Positions 1 to 7,842 are shown, counted from the stretch's first letter. The stretch is DNA of 64,000 bases from Burkholderiales bacterium (GCA_024235795.1 JACKLR010000001.1:868001-932000), one strand, 5' to 3'. Notes: generated by a model not told the origin, from the letters alone. Translations and numbers: made by a program.

Positions 1-115
1 CGGATTGCAGGTGACTCAGACCAAAGATCAGGGAATTGCGGATGGACTGGAAGTACTCGGCCTTAAATTGTCGGATCATTTGCAAAAGGAACTGGTTGTT
101 AACCTTCCCAATTAA
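1..115 (+). CDS. lipB: Octanoyltransferase LipB, C-terminal end (partial)
   Basis: The frame starting at base 2 is open from the window edge and stops with TAA at 113-115, giving about 37 residues that begin GLQVTQTKDQ and end VVNLPN. LipB proteins carry a Gly-[Leu/Met]-[Gln/Glu]-[Val/Met]-T motif shortly before their C-terminus, and lipB sits directly upstream of lipA in many proteobacteria. LipB moves octanoyl groups from acyl carrier protein to the E2 or GcvH lipoyl domain, and LipA then adds sulfur. Only the tail is visible, so the call rests on this motif and on the adjacent lipA 22 bases downstream. Confidence 0.8.
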   Translation, partial: GLQVTQTKDQGIADGLEVLGLKLSDHLQKELVVNLPN

Positions 116-137
116 AGAAAGGAAATAAATCTTTACT

Positions 138-1082
138 ATGACTTCAGAAATACGCCAGAAAGGCGCAGACAAAACAGCACGTAATCCAGTCAAAATCGAT
201 CCGCAAACGCGGGCAGACATTTTGCGTAAGCCTTCCTGGATTCGCGTGCGGTCTTCAAACAGCCAGGCATTTTACGAGGTCAAGCGTATTCTGCGGGAGA
301 AAAAGCTGCACACCGTTTGCGAAGAGGCCTCTTGTCCCAACATCGGAGAATGTTTTGGCAAAGGGACTGCGACCTTCATGATTCTGGGCGATTTGTGTAC
401 ACGGCGCTGCCCGTTCTGCGATGTAGCGCATGGCAGGCCAAAGCCGCCGGACGCAGAAGAACCCCTGCATCTGGCGCAATCGATTGCGGCGATGAGGCTC
501 AAATATGTCGTCATAACCAGCGTTGACCGGGATGATCTGCGCGATGGCGGTGCACAGCATTTTGCAGATTGCATACGCGAAATACGTCAGCATGCGCCGC
601 AGACGAAAATTGAAATACTGGTGCCCGATTTCAGGGGCAGGTTGGACGTTGCACTTGAAAAGCTCGCCAGTTGCCCGCCGGATGTTTTGAATCATAACCT
701 GGAAACCGTTCCGCGGCTTTACAAACAATGCCGCCCCGGTGCGGATTACACGCATTCGCTCAAGCTTTTGCAGGATTTTAAGCTGCAATTCCCTGAAATC
801 CCGACAAAATCCGGATTGATGGTGGGTCTGGGCGAGACCGACGAAGAAATTCTGGGCGTTATGCAGGATTTACGTGCGCATCAAGTCGAGATGCTGACCA
901 TTGGCCAATATCTGCAGCCCAGTATCGGTCATTTGCCGGTTTTGCGCTATGTTACCCCCAAAGGTTTCAAGGAATTCGAGCAGGCGGCAACGGATATGGG
1001 CTTTACCCATGCAGCATGCGGTCCCATGGTGCGTTCCAGTTACCATGCCGACCAACAGGCACATGAGGCGGGTGTGGTTTGA
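138..1082 (+). CDS. lipA: Lipoyl synthase LipA
   Basis: LipA is a radical-SAM enzyme that inserts two sulfur atoms into protein-bound octanoyl groups to make lipoyl cofactor for the 2-oxoacid dehydrogenases and glycine cleavage. The protein is 314 residues, the usual family length. The auxiliary cluster cysteines are C61, C66 and C72. The radical-SAM cluster motif CTRRCPFC provides C87, C91 and C94. The family's RSSYH signature lies near the C-terminus. A purine-rich ribosome site (AAGAAAGGAAA) lies 10-20 bases before the ATG. The gene follows lipB and probably forms an operon with it. The accessory region starts right after its stop codon. Confidence 0.97.
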   Translation: MTSEIRQKGADKTARNPVKIDPQTRADILRKPSWIRVRSSNSQAFYEVKRILREKKLHTVCEEASCPNIGECFGKGTATFMILGDLCTRRCPFCDVAHGRPKPPDAEEPLHLAQSIAAMRLKYVVITSVDRDDLRDGGAQHFADCIREIRQHAPQTKIEILVPDFRGRLDVALEKLASCPPDVLNHNLETVPRLYKQCRPGADYTHSLKLLQDFKLQFPEIPTKSGLMVGLGETDEEILGVMQDLRAHQVEMLTIGQYLQPSIGHLPVLRYVTPKGFKEFEQAATDMGFTHAACGPMVRSSYHADQQAHEAGVV

Positions 1083-1143
1083 AGTTTCATGCTACCAGCT
1101 GATAGGCCTGTTCTGGTCTAATGGAAATAGACACATTGATGAG

Positions 1144-1420
1144 AGACAGTGTTATTGTCACTGATCGAAGTGTTTGTGAAAGAAAAGAAAGTTTGCAAAC
1201 GATATGCGCAGTCGTTTAAAGAAGAAGCGGTTGCATTAATTACGGCACAAGGTTACAGCGTACAGCAGGCGGGAAATTCACTCGGTATTCGTAGCAATAT
1301 GCTCTAGCGATGGAAGCAACAGCAGGATCAGCAGTCATCGAAAGAACATTTGTCCGAAGATGAATGTGCCAAATGATGCGGTCGCTGATGATTTGGTTAA
1401 CCAGAACTTCAATCCCGTAA
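1144..1420 (+). pseudogene. IS3-family transposase remnant, left part (orfA plus orfB fragment)
   Basis: In one frame from about 1176 the translation reads KRYAQSFKEEAVALI followed by a helix-turn-helix-like stretch ending GIRSNML, then an in-frame TAG at 1305-1307 and RWKQQQ. This matches IS3-type OrfA. From about 1363 a different frame reads VADDLVNQNFNPV, which is the segment just before the catalytic core of IS3 OrfB. The roughly 200 residues that should lie between them are missing, so the element had an internal deletion. The IS5-like insertion begins at 1421. It is not functional. Confidence 0.75.
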
Positions 1421-1490
1421 TTAGTCGAGCCTTAAATATTCCCAAGTATTTGATATCAATCATAAATATATTGATTTACGCTGTTCAAAT

Positions 1491-1529
1491 CGACCAGAAA
1501 ATGCTAAAATAAGCGTTTGTTTCTGGTCG
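1491..1529 (+). promoter_or_regulatory. 10-bp inverted repeat upstream of the IS5-like transposase
   Basis: CGACCAGAAA (1491-1500) and TTTCTGGTCG (1520-1529) form a perfect stem with a 19-base loop, ending 16 bases before the transposase ATG. A hairpin here could limit translation from read-through transcripts, as is known for some insertion sequences. That role is an inference. Confidence 0.4.
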
Positions 1530-1545
1530 AAATGGTGATTTATCG

Positions 1546-2862
1546 ATGCTCACACCCAGTAAAACTTTTCATCAACCCAGTTTGTTTGAAACAGATCTGT
1601 TGTTACAGCTTGACCCCTCTGATCCGCTGCTCAAACTATCAACCGTTATTCCCTGGCATACCTTTGACGAAGCGTTTAGCATTCATTACACCGAGGACAT
1701 AGGTGCGCCCAGCAAACCCATTCGCCTGATGGTTGGATTGCTGATCCTCAAGCAACTGGAGAACTTGAGCGATGAGTCGGTGGTATTGCAGTGGAAGCGC
1801 AATCCCTACTACCAGGCTTTTTGTGGCATGCAAGAATTCCAGCGGAAATTGCCTTGCCACAGTACGGAGCTGGTGCATTTTCGCAAGCGCATTGGCGCTG
1901 AAGGTGTTGAACGGATATTTCGGATGAGTGTTGGTTTGCATGGCAAAGCGGCGCTGGAAGCTGCGGTTCATATTGACACCACGGTACAGGAAAAGAACAT
2001 CACCTATCCGACAGACAGCAAGCTTGCGATTAGAATTATTAATCGTCTGAACAAGATAGCCAAAGTGCATGGTATTTTTCAACGGCGCACGTTTGTTAAG
2101 GAAGTCAAATTATTACGGTTGGACATCCGGCATTTCCGCCATGTCAAGAAAAGAGCCAAGGCCAAGCGTGCGTTAAAGCGCCTCAGAACCATTGCGGGCA
2201 TTTTGATACGGGAGCTCAGAAGGAAGCTGCCGCAGTACTGCTTGTTTGATTGCTACCAACAGGATTTTCTGCTGTATGAGCGTATTTTGAAACAACAACC
2301 CAAAGACACAAACAAAATCTATTCATTGCATGAGCCGCAGGTCTACTGTGTCGCCAAGGGAAAAGACCACAAACAATACGAATATGGCAGCAAGGCATCA
2401 ATCGCCTGTACGGCGCGAAGCAATATCATCGTCGGTGTTGTCAGCCATGAACAAAACCAGCATGACAGCCATACGTTGCCGGAAATACTCAAGCATGTTG
2501 AAACATCGCGTGGCAAAACAGTCAAACAAGCAGTATGTGACCGTGGCTACCGCGGCAAAAGCGAGGTGAACGGAACGAAAATTATTCTACCGGGAAAAGC
2601 GCTCAAACGAGACACGCATTACCAAAGAAACAAGAAGCGAAAACAATGCAGAAGACGTGCTGCGATTGAACCCATCATCGGCCACTTGAAATCGGACTAT
2701 CGAATGGCAATAAACTATTTGAAAGGCGCCATCGGTGATCAGATCAACCTGCTGATGGCAGCTTGCGCCTGGAATTTGAAACAATGGCTGTTGGCCATTT
2801 TTTGGCTGTTTTTTGCAGCAAAACATAAGGCAAAAATAAGCACTGCCACCGGAGATTCCTGA
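1546..2862 (+). CDS. IS5-family transposase (DDE type)
   Basis: This 438-residue protein begins with a DUF772-type N-terminal region (FHQPSLFETDLLLQLD, and later IRLMVGLLILKQLENLSDE). It then has a DDE_Tnp_1-like catalytic part, with AAVHIDTTVQEKNI and VCDRGYRGK providing candidate aspartates and the YxR-like AAIEPIIGHLK segment the glutamate. A basic insertion (about residues 165-225) separates the first and second catalytic aspartates, as in the long-form IS5-related transposases. The frame is intact. It is the only gene between the inverted repeats at 1421 and 2950. Expression probably starts from a promoter within the 125 bases before the ATG. Confidence 0.88.
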   Translation: MLTPSKTFHQPSLFETDLLLQLDPSDPLLKLSTVIPWHTFDEAFSIHYTEDIGAPSKPIRLMVGLLILKQLENLSDESVVLQWKRNPYYQAFCGMQEFQRKLPCHSTELVHFRKRIGAEGVERIFRMSVGLHGKAALEAAVHIDTTVQEKNITYPTDSKLAIRIINRLNKIAKVHGIFQRRTFVKEVKLLRLDIRHFRHVKKRAKAKRALKRLRTIAGILIRELRRKLPQYCLFDCYQQDFLLYERILKQQPKDTNKIYSLHEPQVYCVAKGKDHKQYEYGSKASIACTARSNIIVGVVSHEQNQHDSHTLPEILKHVETSRGKTVKQAVCDRGYRGKSEVNGTKIILPGKALKRDTHYQRNKKRKQCRRRAAIEPIIGHLKSDYRMAINYLKGAIGDQINLLMAACAWNLKQWLLAIFWLFFAAKHKAKISTATGDS

Positions 2863-2950
2863 AGAAAAAGTTTGCAGGCAAGATAAAGAATACCTGGGTG
2901 AAATTTTGTGTAGATAATTTCTCAAAATATCCTTTTTCAGGGTCGACTAA

Positions 2951-3030
2951 GTAAGGACGAAGTCTGGGCGGTCGATATCACCTATCTCCGTACAGATGAA
3001 GGCTGGATGTATCTGGCAATTGTTATGTAC
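2951..3030 (+). pseudogene. IS3-family OrfB remnant, right part (integrase core fragment)
   Basis: The frame reads SKDEVWAVDITYLRTDEGW then MYLAIVM, the first catalytic-aspartate region of an IS3 OrfB integrase core (rve domain). Homology stops near 3030. It continues the left remnant ending at 1420 and is separated from it by the IS5-like element. It has no start codon and no downstream catalytic residues, so it is a fragment. Confidence 0.75.
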
Positions 3031-3374
3031 TTATACCCTCACAAATCTTCCAACCTGGCCTAATAACCCTATTGACGAGTTGCTGCCATTTACGCCGGAA
3101 TTCATTCCAACATTAAAATTGAAGGAATGACAGGTAGGAAAGTTGGACGGTTACACTTCTTCGATGGTTCATGTGCATTCGTCTCAATTGTTCATACCTG
3201 ACGGAGTTGTTTCCGCCTTTTCCCATAACGCTTGTCACAACCACTCTATACGGATGCAACTCGGAGTGGTTTGGCATCTCCGTCAGATCGGCGACGCCGA
3301 GGAGCTTTCCTTCATCACTGGTACAGTATGACTGCACAGCTTCTTGCTGTTTCGTCTTCTTGGCACACCGACAA
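3031..3374. other. No recognisable gene between IS remnant and the next CDS
   Basis: Short open frames occur on both strands here, but none has a ribosome site or a recognisable domain. No inverted repeat or tRNA was seen. It is probably degraded mobile-element DNA or the 3' flank of the gene ending at 3375. Confidence 0.5.
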
Positions 3375-4073
3375 TTAGTCTGACACAGGGCGTCGCTCCC
3401 AACTAACCTCAGCACATTTCAATGCGAGTCCTACCGCAGATTTACCAAATCCTGCGAAAAGTGACGTCTCTAACTCAGTATGGATGATGACGCCATGCGC
3501 GATTGACCCGGACGGACAATACACGGCCGGCTTCCAGGTCCCACAGTTTGTGTGTGTGGCTGCTACCGGAGACTTAACAAGGTCAATCTGTTCCTTGGTT
3601 TTCCAGACTTTAGCTGCATAGACTTTGATGCCCTTGATGCGATTGTTGCCTTTATTCTTACTGTCACAGACCGCAAGTCCTCGGACATAATATCGCGGGT
3701 TGTTATCAAGCGATGCCTCTTTTTTATTGCCCCAGTTCTCTCCGGGACATTCCTGCCAGTACCAGCCTGTTGGCGTATCCGACCCGTCATTCAGGGAACG
3801 CAACAGGGTCTGGATGCGACAGGGAAGATCGCCACCCTCTTTCCATTCCAGGCCGCGCATGGCAAACGTATTTGAACTCACCTTCGTGATTGTGGCCTGT
3901 TGTGCGATCCCGCTTTTTCCAGAAATGGCGGTCTCTGAGTCCGTGCCGACTTTGAACCCTACAGATTCAATAGGGCCCACTTCGATACGGCTTTGCACGT
4001 CAGGACTCATGAATACACATAGAATTCCTAAGATTGTCGATATGGTTACGAATGTGTTGGATCGTCCTTGCAT
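3375..4073 (-). CDS. Secreted six-cysteine protein of unknown function
   Basis: I do not recognise this 232-residue protein. The start at 4073 is chosen because AAGGAGAA precedes that ATG with good spacing and because it opens with a signal peptide: a basic MQGRSN, then a hydrophobic stretch TISTILGILCVFM and a likely cleavage near residue 25-28. A longer open frame reaches 4151 but has no ribosome site. The mature part has six cysteines (in DLPCR, QECPG, AVCDS, TNCGT, VYCPS and LKCAE contexts), which suggests disulfide bonds outside the cytoplasm. Two segments, RGLAVCDSK...GIKVYAA and HGVIIHTE...GLALKC, look weakly alike, so an internal beta repeat is possible. It is isolated among insertion-sequence remnants and was probably acquired. 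Confidence 0.7.
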   Translation of the reverse strand: MQGRSNTFVTISTILGILCVFMSPDVQSRIEVGPIESVGFKVGTDSETAISGKSGIAQQATITKVSSNTFAMRGLEWKEGGDLPCRIQTLLRSLNDGSDTPTGWYWQECPGENWGNKKEASLDNNPRYYVRGLAVCDSKNKGNNRIKGIKVYAAKVWKTKEQIDLVKSPVAATHTNCGTWKPAVYCPSGSIAHGVIIHTELETSLFAGFGKSAVGLALKCAEVSWERRPVSD

Positions 4074-4140
4074 ACTTGTTCTCCTTCTGTCGTGGTGATG
4101 TTGATGAAAAGAAAGAGGCTCTAGCCAGCATTTCCCCACA

Positions 4141-4462
4141 TTACTGAACAACCACCGATTCGCCCTCTAACTCATCAATATACTTTTGAATCATTTCATC
4201 GGTAATGTTTCCTGAGTTTACTGCCAAATACCCTCCCGCCCAGAAATGTTGTCCTTATATTTTGTGTTGGCGGATACGCTACATGATCAACCGAAACTTT
4301 TCCAGTTAGTATGGCTATTTCATGCTCTATCGCTAGTTGTCGTAAAACATCTCTCGCTCTAATCTCAACCTGCCCTACCAATACTCGTTTTCAATACTTG
4401 GGAATCAAACCAAATGACCTGTAAATCCGCTTGGTATGTGCTCCTAACTTATAATGCCGCAT
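4141..4462 (-). pseudogene. IS200/IS605-family transposase TnpA, decayed
   Basis: Reading leftward from an ATG at 4462, the translation MRHYKLGAHTKRIYR...LIPKY reaches an in-frame TGA. It resumes with KRVLVGQVEIRARDVLRQLA and TGKVSVDHV. A frame change and a missing segment of about 30 residues follow, and the end reads GQHFWAGGYLAVNSGNITDE down to a TAA at 4141-4143. These are the N-terminal, HUH-neighbouring and C-terminal blocks of an IS200 Y1 transposase. At least one nonsense mutation, one frameshift and one deletion make it inactive. The active-site HUH is damaged (DHV followed by AYP). No TnpB gene is adjacent. Confidence 0.85.
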
Positions 4463-4645
4463 GGTGACATACTACAGCTTTTCTTCGTCTGAAGGCGAGG
4501 GGTTTCAACCATCCCCAATTGGGACACTAACTCAAATTAAGCCGTTGCGGTCGTCCGTCAAGACCTATGACGAGATGTATCGAACTTCGTTAATTTTCTT
4601 CAAGAACCCTTTAAAATATAGGCCTGCGGACGGTTTGAAGGCAAA

Positions 4646-4746
4646 TGTCAGTTTTCACCCCTATAGAGCCAGTCCAATTTCACCATAATGGAACCAGTGA
4701 AATTTCACTGTAATAGAGCCACTTAATTTTCACCATAATGGAGCCA
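4646..4746. repeat. IS21 left multiple terminal repeats
   Basis: Four copies of a roughly 19-20 bp unit, TTTCACCATAATGGAGCCA and variants, begin near 4653, 4678, 4703 and 4727, a period of about 25 bp. In IS21-type elements such repeats are binding sites for the IstA transposase. Confidence 0.8.
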
Positions 4747-4832
4747 TTTGATTAGGCTGCATTCACCGGATTTCGGGTTCGGATTTTTTGTCACTGCTGG
4801 TTATTCTGTTGATTTTTTATCAGAGGATAACC

Positions 4833-6377
4833 ATGAGCAACAGGAGATTCGAAATGTTTGAATATCGTCAAATCATAGTCCGCATGCGTCTCGGAGATTC
4901 CGACCGGGCATTGGCCAGAGCTGGGCTGATAGGTCGGCCCAAAGCCAAGGCGCTGCGGCAAATTGCCTTGCAACAAGGCTGGCTGGATACAGACCGTCAT
5001 CTGCCGGATGATGAAATGCTTGCACAGTACTTGAATCAACCGGCACAGCAATCCTCTGCAACGACAGGTTCCTGCGTTGAACCCTACCGTGATACTGTCG
5101 CGCAGTGGGTTGCCAACGGTGTGCAGGCCAAGACTATCTACCAGACCCTGGTGCGCAACCATCGGTTCGACGGCAGTTACGCTTCTGTTTATCGGTTTGT
5201 TCGCTCATTAAAGCCAACACAGCCCAATGCCACCATGCATCTGGAGTTTGAACCTGCCGAAGCGGCGCAGGTTGACTTCGGTACAGGCCCAAGACTGGTT
5301 GATACCCGAACGGGCGAAGAACTTAAAACCTGGTTCTTTCTGATGACACTGTGCTGGAGTCGCCATCAGTATGCCGAGCTTGTCCTGAACCAGAAGATTG
5401 ACACCTGGCTGAATTGTCACCGCCATGCCTTCGAATGGTTCAATGGCGTTCCTGGACGGATCATTATTGATAACGCCAAATGTGCAATTACCCGTGCCTG
5501 CATCTATGACCCTCAAGTGCAAAGAGCATATGCGCAATGTGCCGAGGGTTATGGTTTTAAAATCGATGCCTGTCCACCTCGACAGCCGCAGAAAAAAGGG
5601 CGTGTGGAATCGGGCATCAAGTATCTCAAGCGCAGTTTTACACCGTTGCGCGAATTCCGGAATCTACAGGATGCCAACCGGCAATTGCATGACTGGATAT
5701 TCCATGTAGCGGGTAACCGTATTCATGGTTCCACCCATGAAAAACCCTTGTTACGCTTCAGCCTGGAACAACCGCTGTTGACTCCTTTACCGACCAATCC
5801 GCCTGAACTGGCCAGCTGGCACAAGGTCAAGGTGCATCGGGATAGTCATGTGCAGTTTGAGAAATGCCTGTACTCGGCGCCATTCAGACTGATCGGTCAG
5901 TCGCTCTGGTTAAAAGCCAGTTCTGCGACCATCCGGGTTTTTCGTGATCATGAACTGGTAGCTGTACATCCCCGGCAATCGCGCCCTGGTGCACGTTCCA
6001 CTTCAGATGACCATCTGCCGCCGGAAGCCATTGCCTGGAAAATGCGCGATCCTCAGTGGTGTCTGAAACAATCGGAGGCAATCGGTAAACACTGCCATCA
6101 ACTGGTCAGACAACTATTCGCCGACCGGGTGCTGGATAATCTGCGCGCAGCCCAGGGACTGATCCGGTTGAAAAACAAGTACGGCAACATCCGGCTTGAA
6201 GCTGCCTGTCAAAGGGCGTTGGATTACCACAACCCGCGCTATCGCACCGTCAAGACTATTCTTGAAAAAGGCCTCGATCAACACCCCTCGCCACAGCTGG
6301 CCTTTGACAATCTGGCCGACAGCTATACCGGCCAGGGCCGCTTCTGCCGGAACATACAAACCTTACTAAAACATTAA
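4833..6377 (+). CDS. istA: IS21-family transposase IstA
   Basis: IstA is the DDE transposase of the element. The start at 4833 (MSNRRFEMFEYRQ) is preferred over an upstream ATG at 4788 because AGAGG lies before it and it matches the family N-terminus. The 514-residue protein has an N-terminal helix-turn-helix region (MRLGDSDRALARAGLIG). The integrase core begins at AAQVDFGTG with its first Asp, continues with IIIDNAK holding the second, and has KKGRVESGIKYLKR with the catalytic Glu. The C-terminal part is a beta-barrel-like DNA-binding region. istB follows 19 bases later on the same strand. Confidence 0.93.
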   Translation: MSNRRFEMFEYRQIIVRMRLGDSDRALARAGLIGRPKAKALRQIALQQGWLDTDRHLPDDEMLAQYLNQPAQQSSATTGSCVEPYRDTVAQWVANGVQAKTIYQTLVRNHRFDGSYASVYRFVRSLKPTQPNATMHLEFEPAEAAQVDFGTGPRLVDTRTGEELKTWFFLMTLCWSRHQYAELVLNQKIDTWLNCHRHAFEWFNGVPGRIIIDNAKCAITRACIYDPQVQRAYAQCAEGYGFKIDACPPRQPQKKGRVESGIKYLKRSFTPLREFRNLQDANRQLHDWIFHVAGNRIHGSTHEKPLLRFSLEQPLLTPLPTNPPELASWHKVKVHRDSHVQFEKCLYSAPFRLIGQSLWLKASSATIRVFRDHELVAVHPRQSRPGARSTSDDHLPPEAIAWKMRDPQWCLKQSEAIGKHCHQLVRQLFADRVLDNLRAAQGLIRLKNKYGNIRLEAACQRALDYHNPRYRTVKTILEKGLDQHPSPQLAFDNLADSYTGQGRFCRNIQTLLKH

Positions 6378-6396
6378 CCAATAAAAGGAGAAAACC

Positions 6397-7167
6397 ATGA
6401 ATCCAATCCCCGAACTGACACCGATGCTCAAACAGCTCAGACTCTCCGGTATTCTCGACTCGCTGGAATCCCGCAATAAACAGGCAATCGATAAAAAGCT
6501 ACCATATCCTGAATTTCTTGCCTTGTTGATCGCCGATGAAGTGGCGCGAAGAGAGCAGAAACGTTTTGCTTCCCGTTTACGGCGTGCGGCTTTCCGCACC
6601 CAGAAAACACTCGATCAGTTCGACTTCAACTTCAATCCAAACATCAACTCGGCATTAATCCACGAACTGGTCACCGGACGTTTTATCGAAGAAAAGGTTG
6701 CCGTGCTCATCGCCGGACCCTGCGGCACCGGAAAAAGTCACATCGCACAGGCCATTGGCCATGCCGCAGTACGCCAGGGACATGACGTCCTGTTTACCTC
6801 GCAGTCACAACTGCTCAGTTCTTTGCACGCCGCTCGTGCTACCGATACATATGACCGCAAGTTCCAGAATCTGGCGAAAATACCGCTGCTTATTATTGAT
6901 GATTTCGGCCTTAAACCACTGCGACCACCCCATGACGAGGACTTCCACGATCTGGTGGCTGAACGGTATGAACGCACGGCCACAGTGATTACCAGTAATC
7001 TGGACTTTGGCGAATGGGGGGATGCCTTCCCCAATCAACTGCTAGGCGCGGCAACCCTGGATAGACTCAGACACGGCGCTTACCGCGTCGTCCTGGATGG
7101 TAAAAGTTATCGTTCACCAAAACCTATTGACGAACAACTTGATAAAGAACCCAAAAAAGGAAAATAA
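6397..7167 (+). CDS. istB: IS21-family ATPase IstB
   Basis: IstB is an AAA+ ATPase of the DnaC clade that helps IstA choose and open target DNA. The 256-residue protein has the N-terminal IstB helical region (MLKQLRLSGILDSLESRN). It has a Walker A AGPCGTGKSH near residue 107 and a Walker B LLIIDDFGL. Near the end the DRLRHGAYRVVLDGKSYR block is characteristic of IstB. AAGGAGAA precedes the ATG. The frame is intact, so the element may still be active. Confidence 0.94.
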   Translation: MNPIPELTPMLKQLRLSGILDSLESRNKQAIDKKLPYPEFLALLIADEVARREQKRFASRLRRAAFRTQKTLDQFDFNFNPNINSALIHELVTGRFIEEKVAVLIAGPCGTGKSHIAQAIGHAAVRQGHDVLFTSQSQLLSSLHAARATDTYDRKFQNLAKIPLLIIDDFGLKPLRPPHDEDFHDLVAERYERTATVITSNLDFGEWGDAFPNQLLGAATLDRLRHGAYRVVLDGKSYRSPKPIDEQLDKEPKKGK

Positions 7168-7203
7168 TACACCCTGTCTGAACCCGAAAATTTGCGTTTT
7201 AAA

Positions 7204-7254
7204 GTGGCTCCATTAGACCGAAAACGGGTGGCTCCATTAGGGTGAAATTTGACA
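7204..7254. repeat. IS21 right terminal repeats
   Basis: Two inverted copies of the left-end unit, GTGGCTCCATTAGACCGAAA (7204-7223) and GGTGGCTCCATTAGGGTGAA (7228-7247), end with GACA at 7254. Confidence 0.8.
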
Positions 7255-7313
7255 ACAAACGTGCGGTGCTAAAACTCACCTTTTCAGACCGCCTCATCTA
7301 TATCCGAAATCAA

Positions 7314-7327
7314 GGGTATCGAACCCC
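7314..7327. repeat. T-arm-like sequence, possible far attachment site
   Basis: GGGTATCGAACCCC matches GGGAATCGAACCCC in the T arm of tRNA-Leu (13934-13947) at 13 of 14 bases in the same orientation. It folds as a five-pair stem with a consensus TTC-R-A loop on the minus strand. The bases beyond it do not match the tRNA-Leu acceptor stem, so it may instead come from another tRNA or be chance. Confidence 0.3.
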
Positions 7328-7458
7328 TGATTTATCTTTGCCTTTCAGGCTTTTAGGGGGTAATTCAGGTCAAAAAATGATAATGGTGAGGGGGGAAACC
7401 AAAAAGTAGATATAACACACTGATTCATTGAATATTCTATTTCTAAATTTTTAAAAGC

Positions 7459-7478
7459 ACCATCATAAGTACCAACAA
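7459..7478. repeat. Copy of the integrase-side 20-bp direct repeat
   Basis: The 20 bases starting ACCATCA and ending ACCAACAA match 13790-13809 at 19 positions, in direct orientation 6.3 kb apart. The other copy lies just upstream of the integrase gene, so this one probably marks the opposite end of the same element as an arm-type recombinase or excisionase site. Confidence 0.6.
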
Positions 7479-7577
7479 TTTTTTTGACTGAACCTCAAAA
7501 CAGAATTCACCACGTCATAAAAATATCTTTTTTGTCAGGAGAATCTGTTAATGTCAGTTGACAATTTTACACTTTTT

Positions 7578-7617
7578 AAAAAGTTAACCATATAGAAGGA
7601 ATTGAAAAAGTTAACCA
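7578..7617. repeat. Two direct copies of AAAAAGTTAACCA
   Basis: Identical 13-mers lie at 7578-7590 and 7605-7617, 27 bp apart start to start. The spacing is compatible with a protein binding site, but two copies are too few to call an iteron array. Confidence 0.4.
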
Positions 7618-7826
7618 CTTTTATTTTTCGATACACTAAAGTTTTTACGTGGTCTGCATTAACCCACATTATATAAAATTCCTGGAAGCACCATCTTTTC
7701 ATAACGCTATGCAGCAATAATCTATTAATTTATGGTTATTGTATAGTTTCAACTAATACCTTTCCTGATACCTTCAAATTGAAACCATGTTCAATGAAAT
7801 AACTTACTGTTGTTTTTCGTTCATAA

Positions 7827-7842
7827 GTTAACAATTGTTAAC
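7827..7842. promoter_or_regulatory. 16-bp perfect palindrome
   Basis: GTTAACAATTGTTAAC reads identically on both strands and shares the GTTAAC core with the direct repeats 210-250 bases upstream. It could be an operator of the element. No regulator is assigned. Confidence 0.35.

Larger units (their letters stand above)
1421..2950 (+). mobile_element. IS5-like insertion sequence nested in an IS3 remnant
   Basis: Imperfect terminal inverted repeats were found by eye: TTAGTCGAGCCTTAAAT at 1421-1437, and at 2934-2950 the reverse complement of TTAGTCGACCCTGAAAA, identical at 14 of the first 16 positions. They enclose one transposase gene, giving about 1.53 kb, a normal size for this family. The flanks read NQNFNPV on the left and SKDEVWAVDITY on the right, which join into a continuous IS3 OrfB sequence. 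This supports these ends and shows what was interrupted. No clear target duplication was recognised. The repeat ends could differ by a few bases. Confidence 0.7.
4646..7254 (+). mobile_element. IS21-family insertion sequence, apparently complete
   Basis: The left end (TGTCAGTTTTCACCCC, from 4646) and the reverse complement of the right end (TGTCAAATTTCACCCT, ending 7254) match at 13 of 16 positions. The 2.6-kb element carries istA and istB in order, both intact. It also has the multiple subterminal repeats typical of IS21. The flanks GCAAA (left) and ACAAA (right) agree at four of five bases, a possible but imperfect target duplication. Confidence 0.85.

Noticed and set aside
3113..3415. 100-codon minus-strand open frame next to the secreted protein
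   Set aside because: No ribosome site or domain; part overlaps the end of the secreted protein gene.
4461..4688. 75-codon open frame between the IS200 remnant and the IS21 left end
   Set aside because: It crosses the IS21 boundary and terminal repeats, so it cannot be an old gene. It has no domain or ribosome site.
4653..4746. Evenly spaced repeats that could look like a CRISPR array
   Set aside because: The units are imperfect, have spacers of only about 5 bp, and match the IS21 right end in inverted form, so they are transposase sites.
7535..7717. 60-codon minus-strand open frame in the AT-rich region
   Set aside because: It is in a repeat-containing intergenic region with no start signal and no domain.
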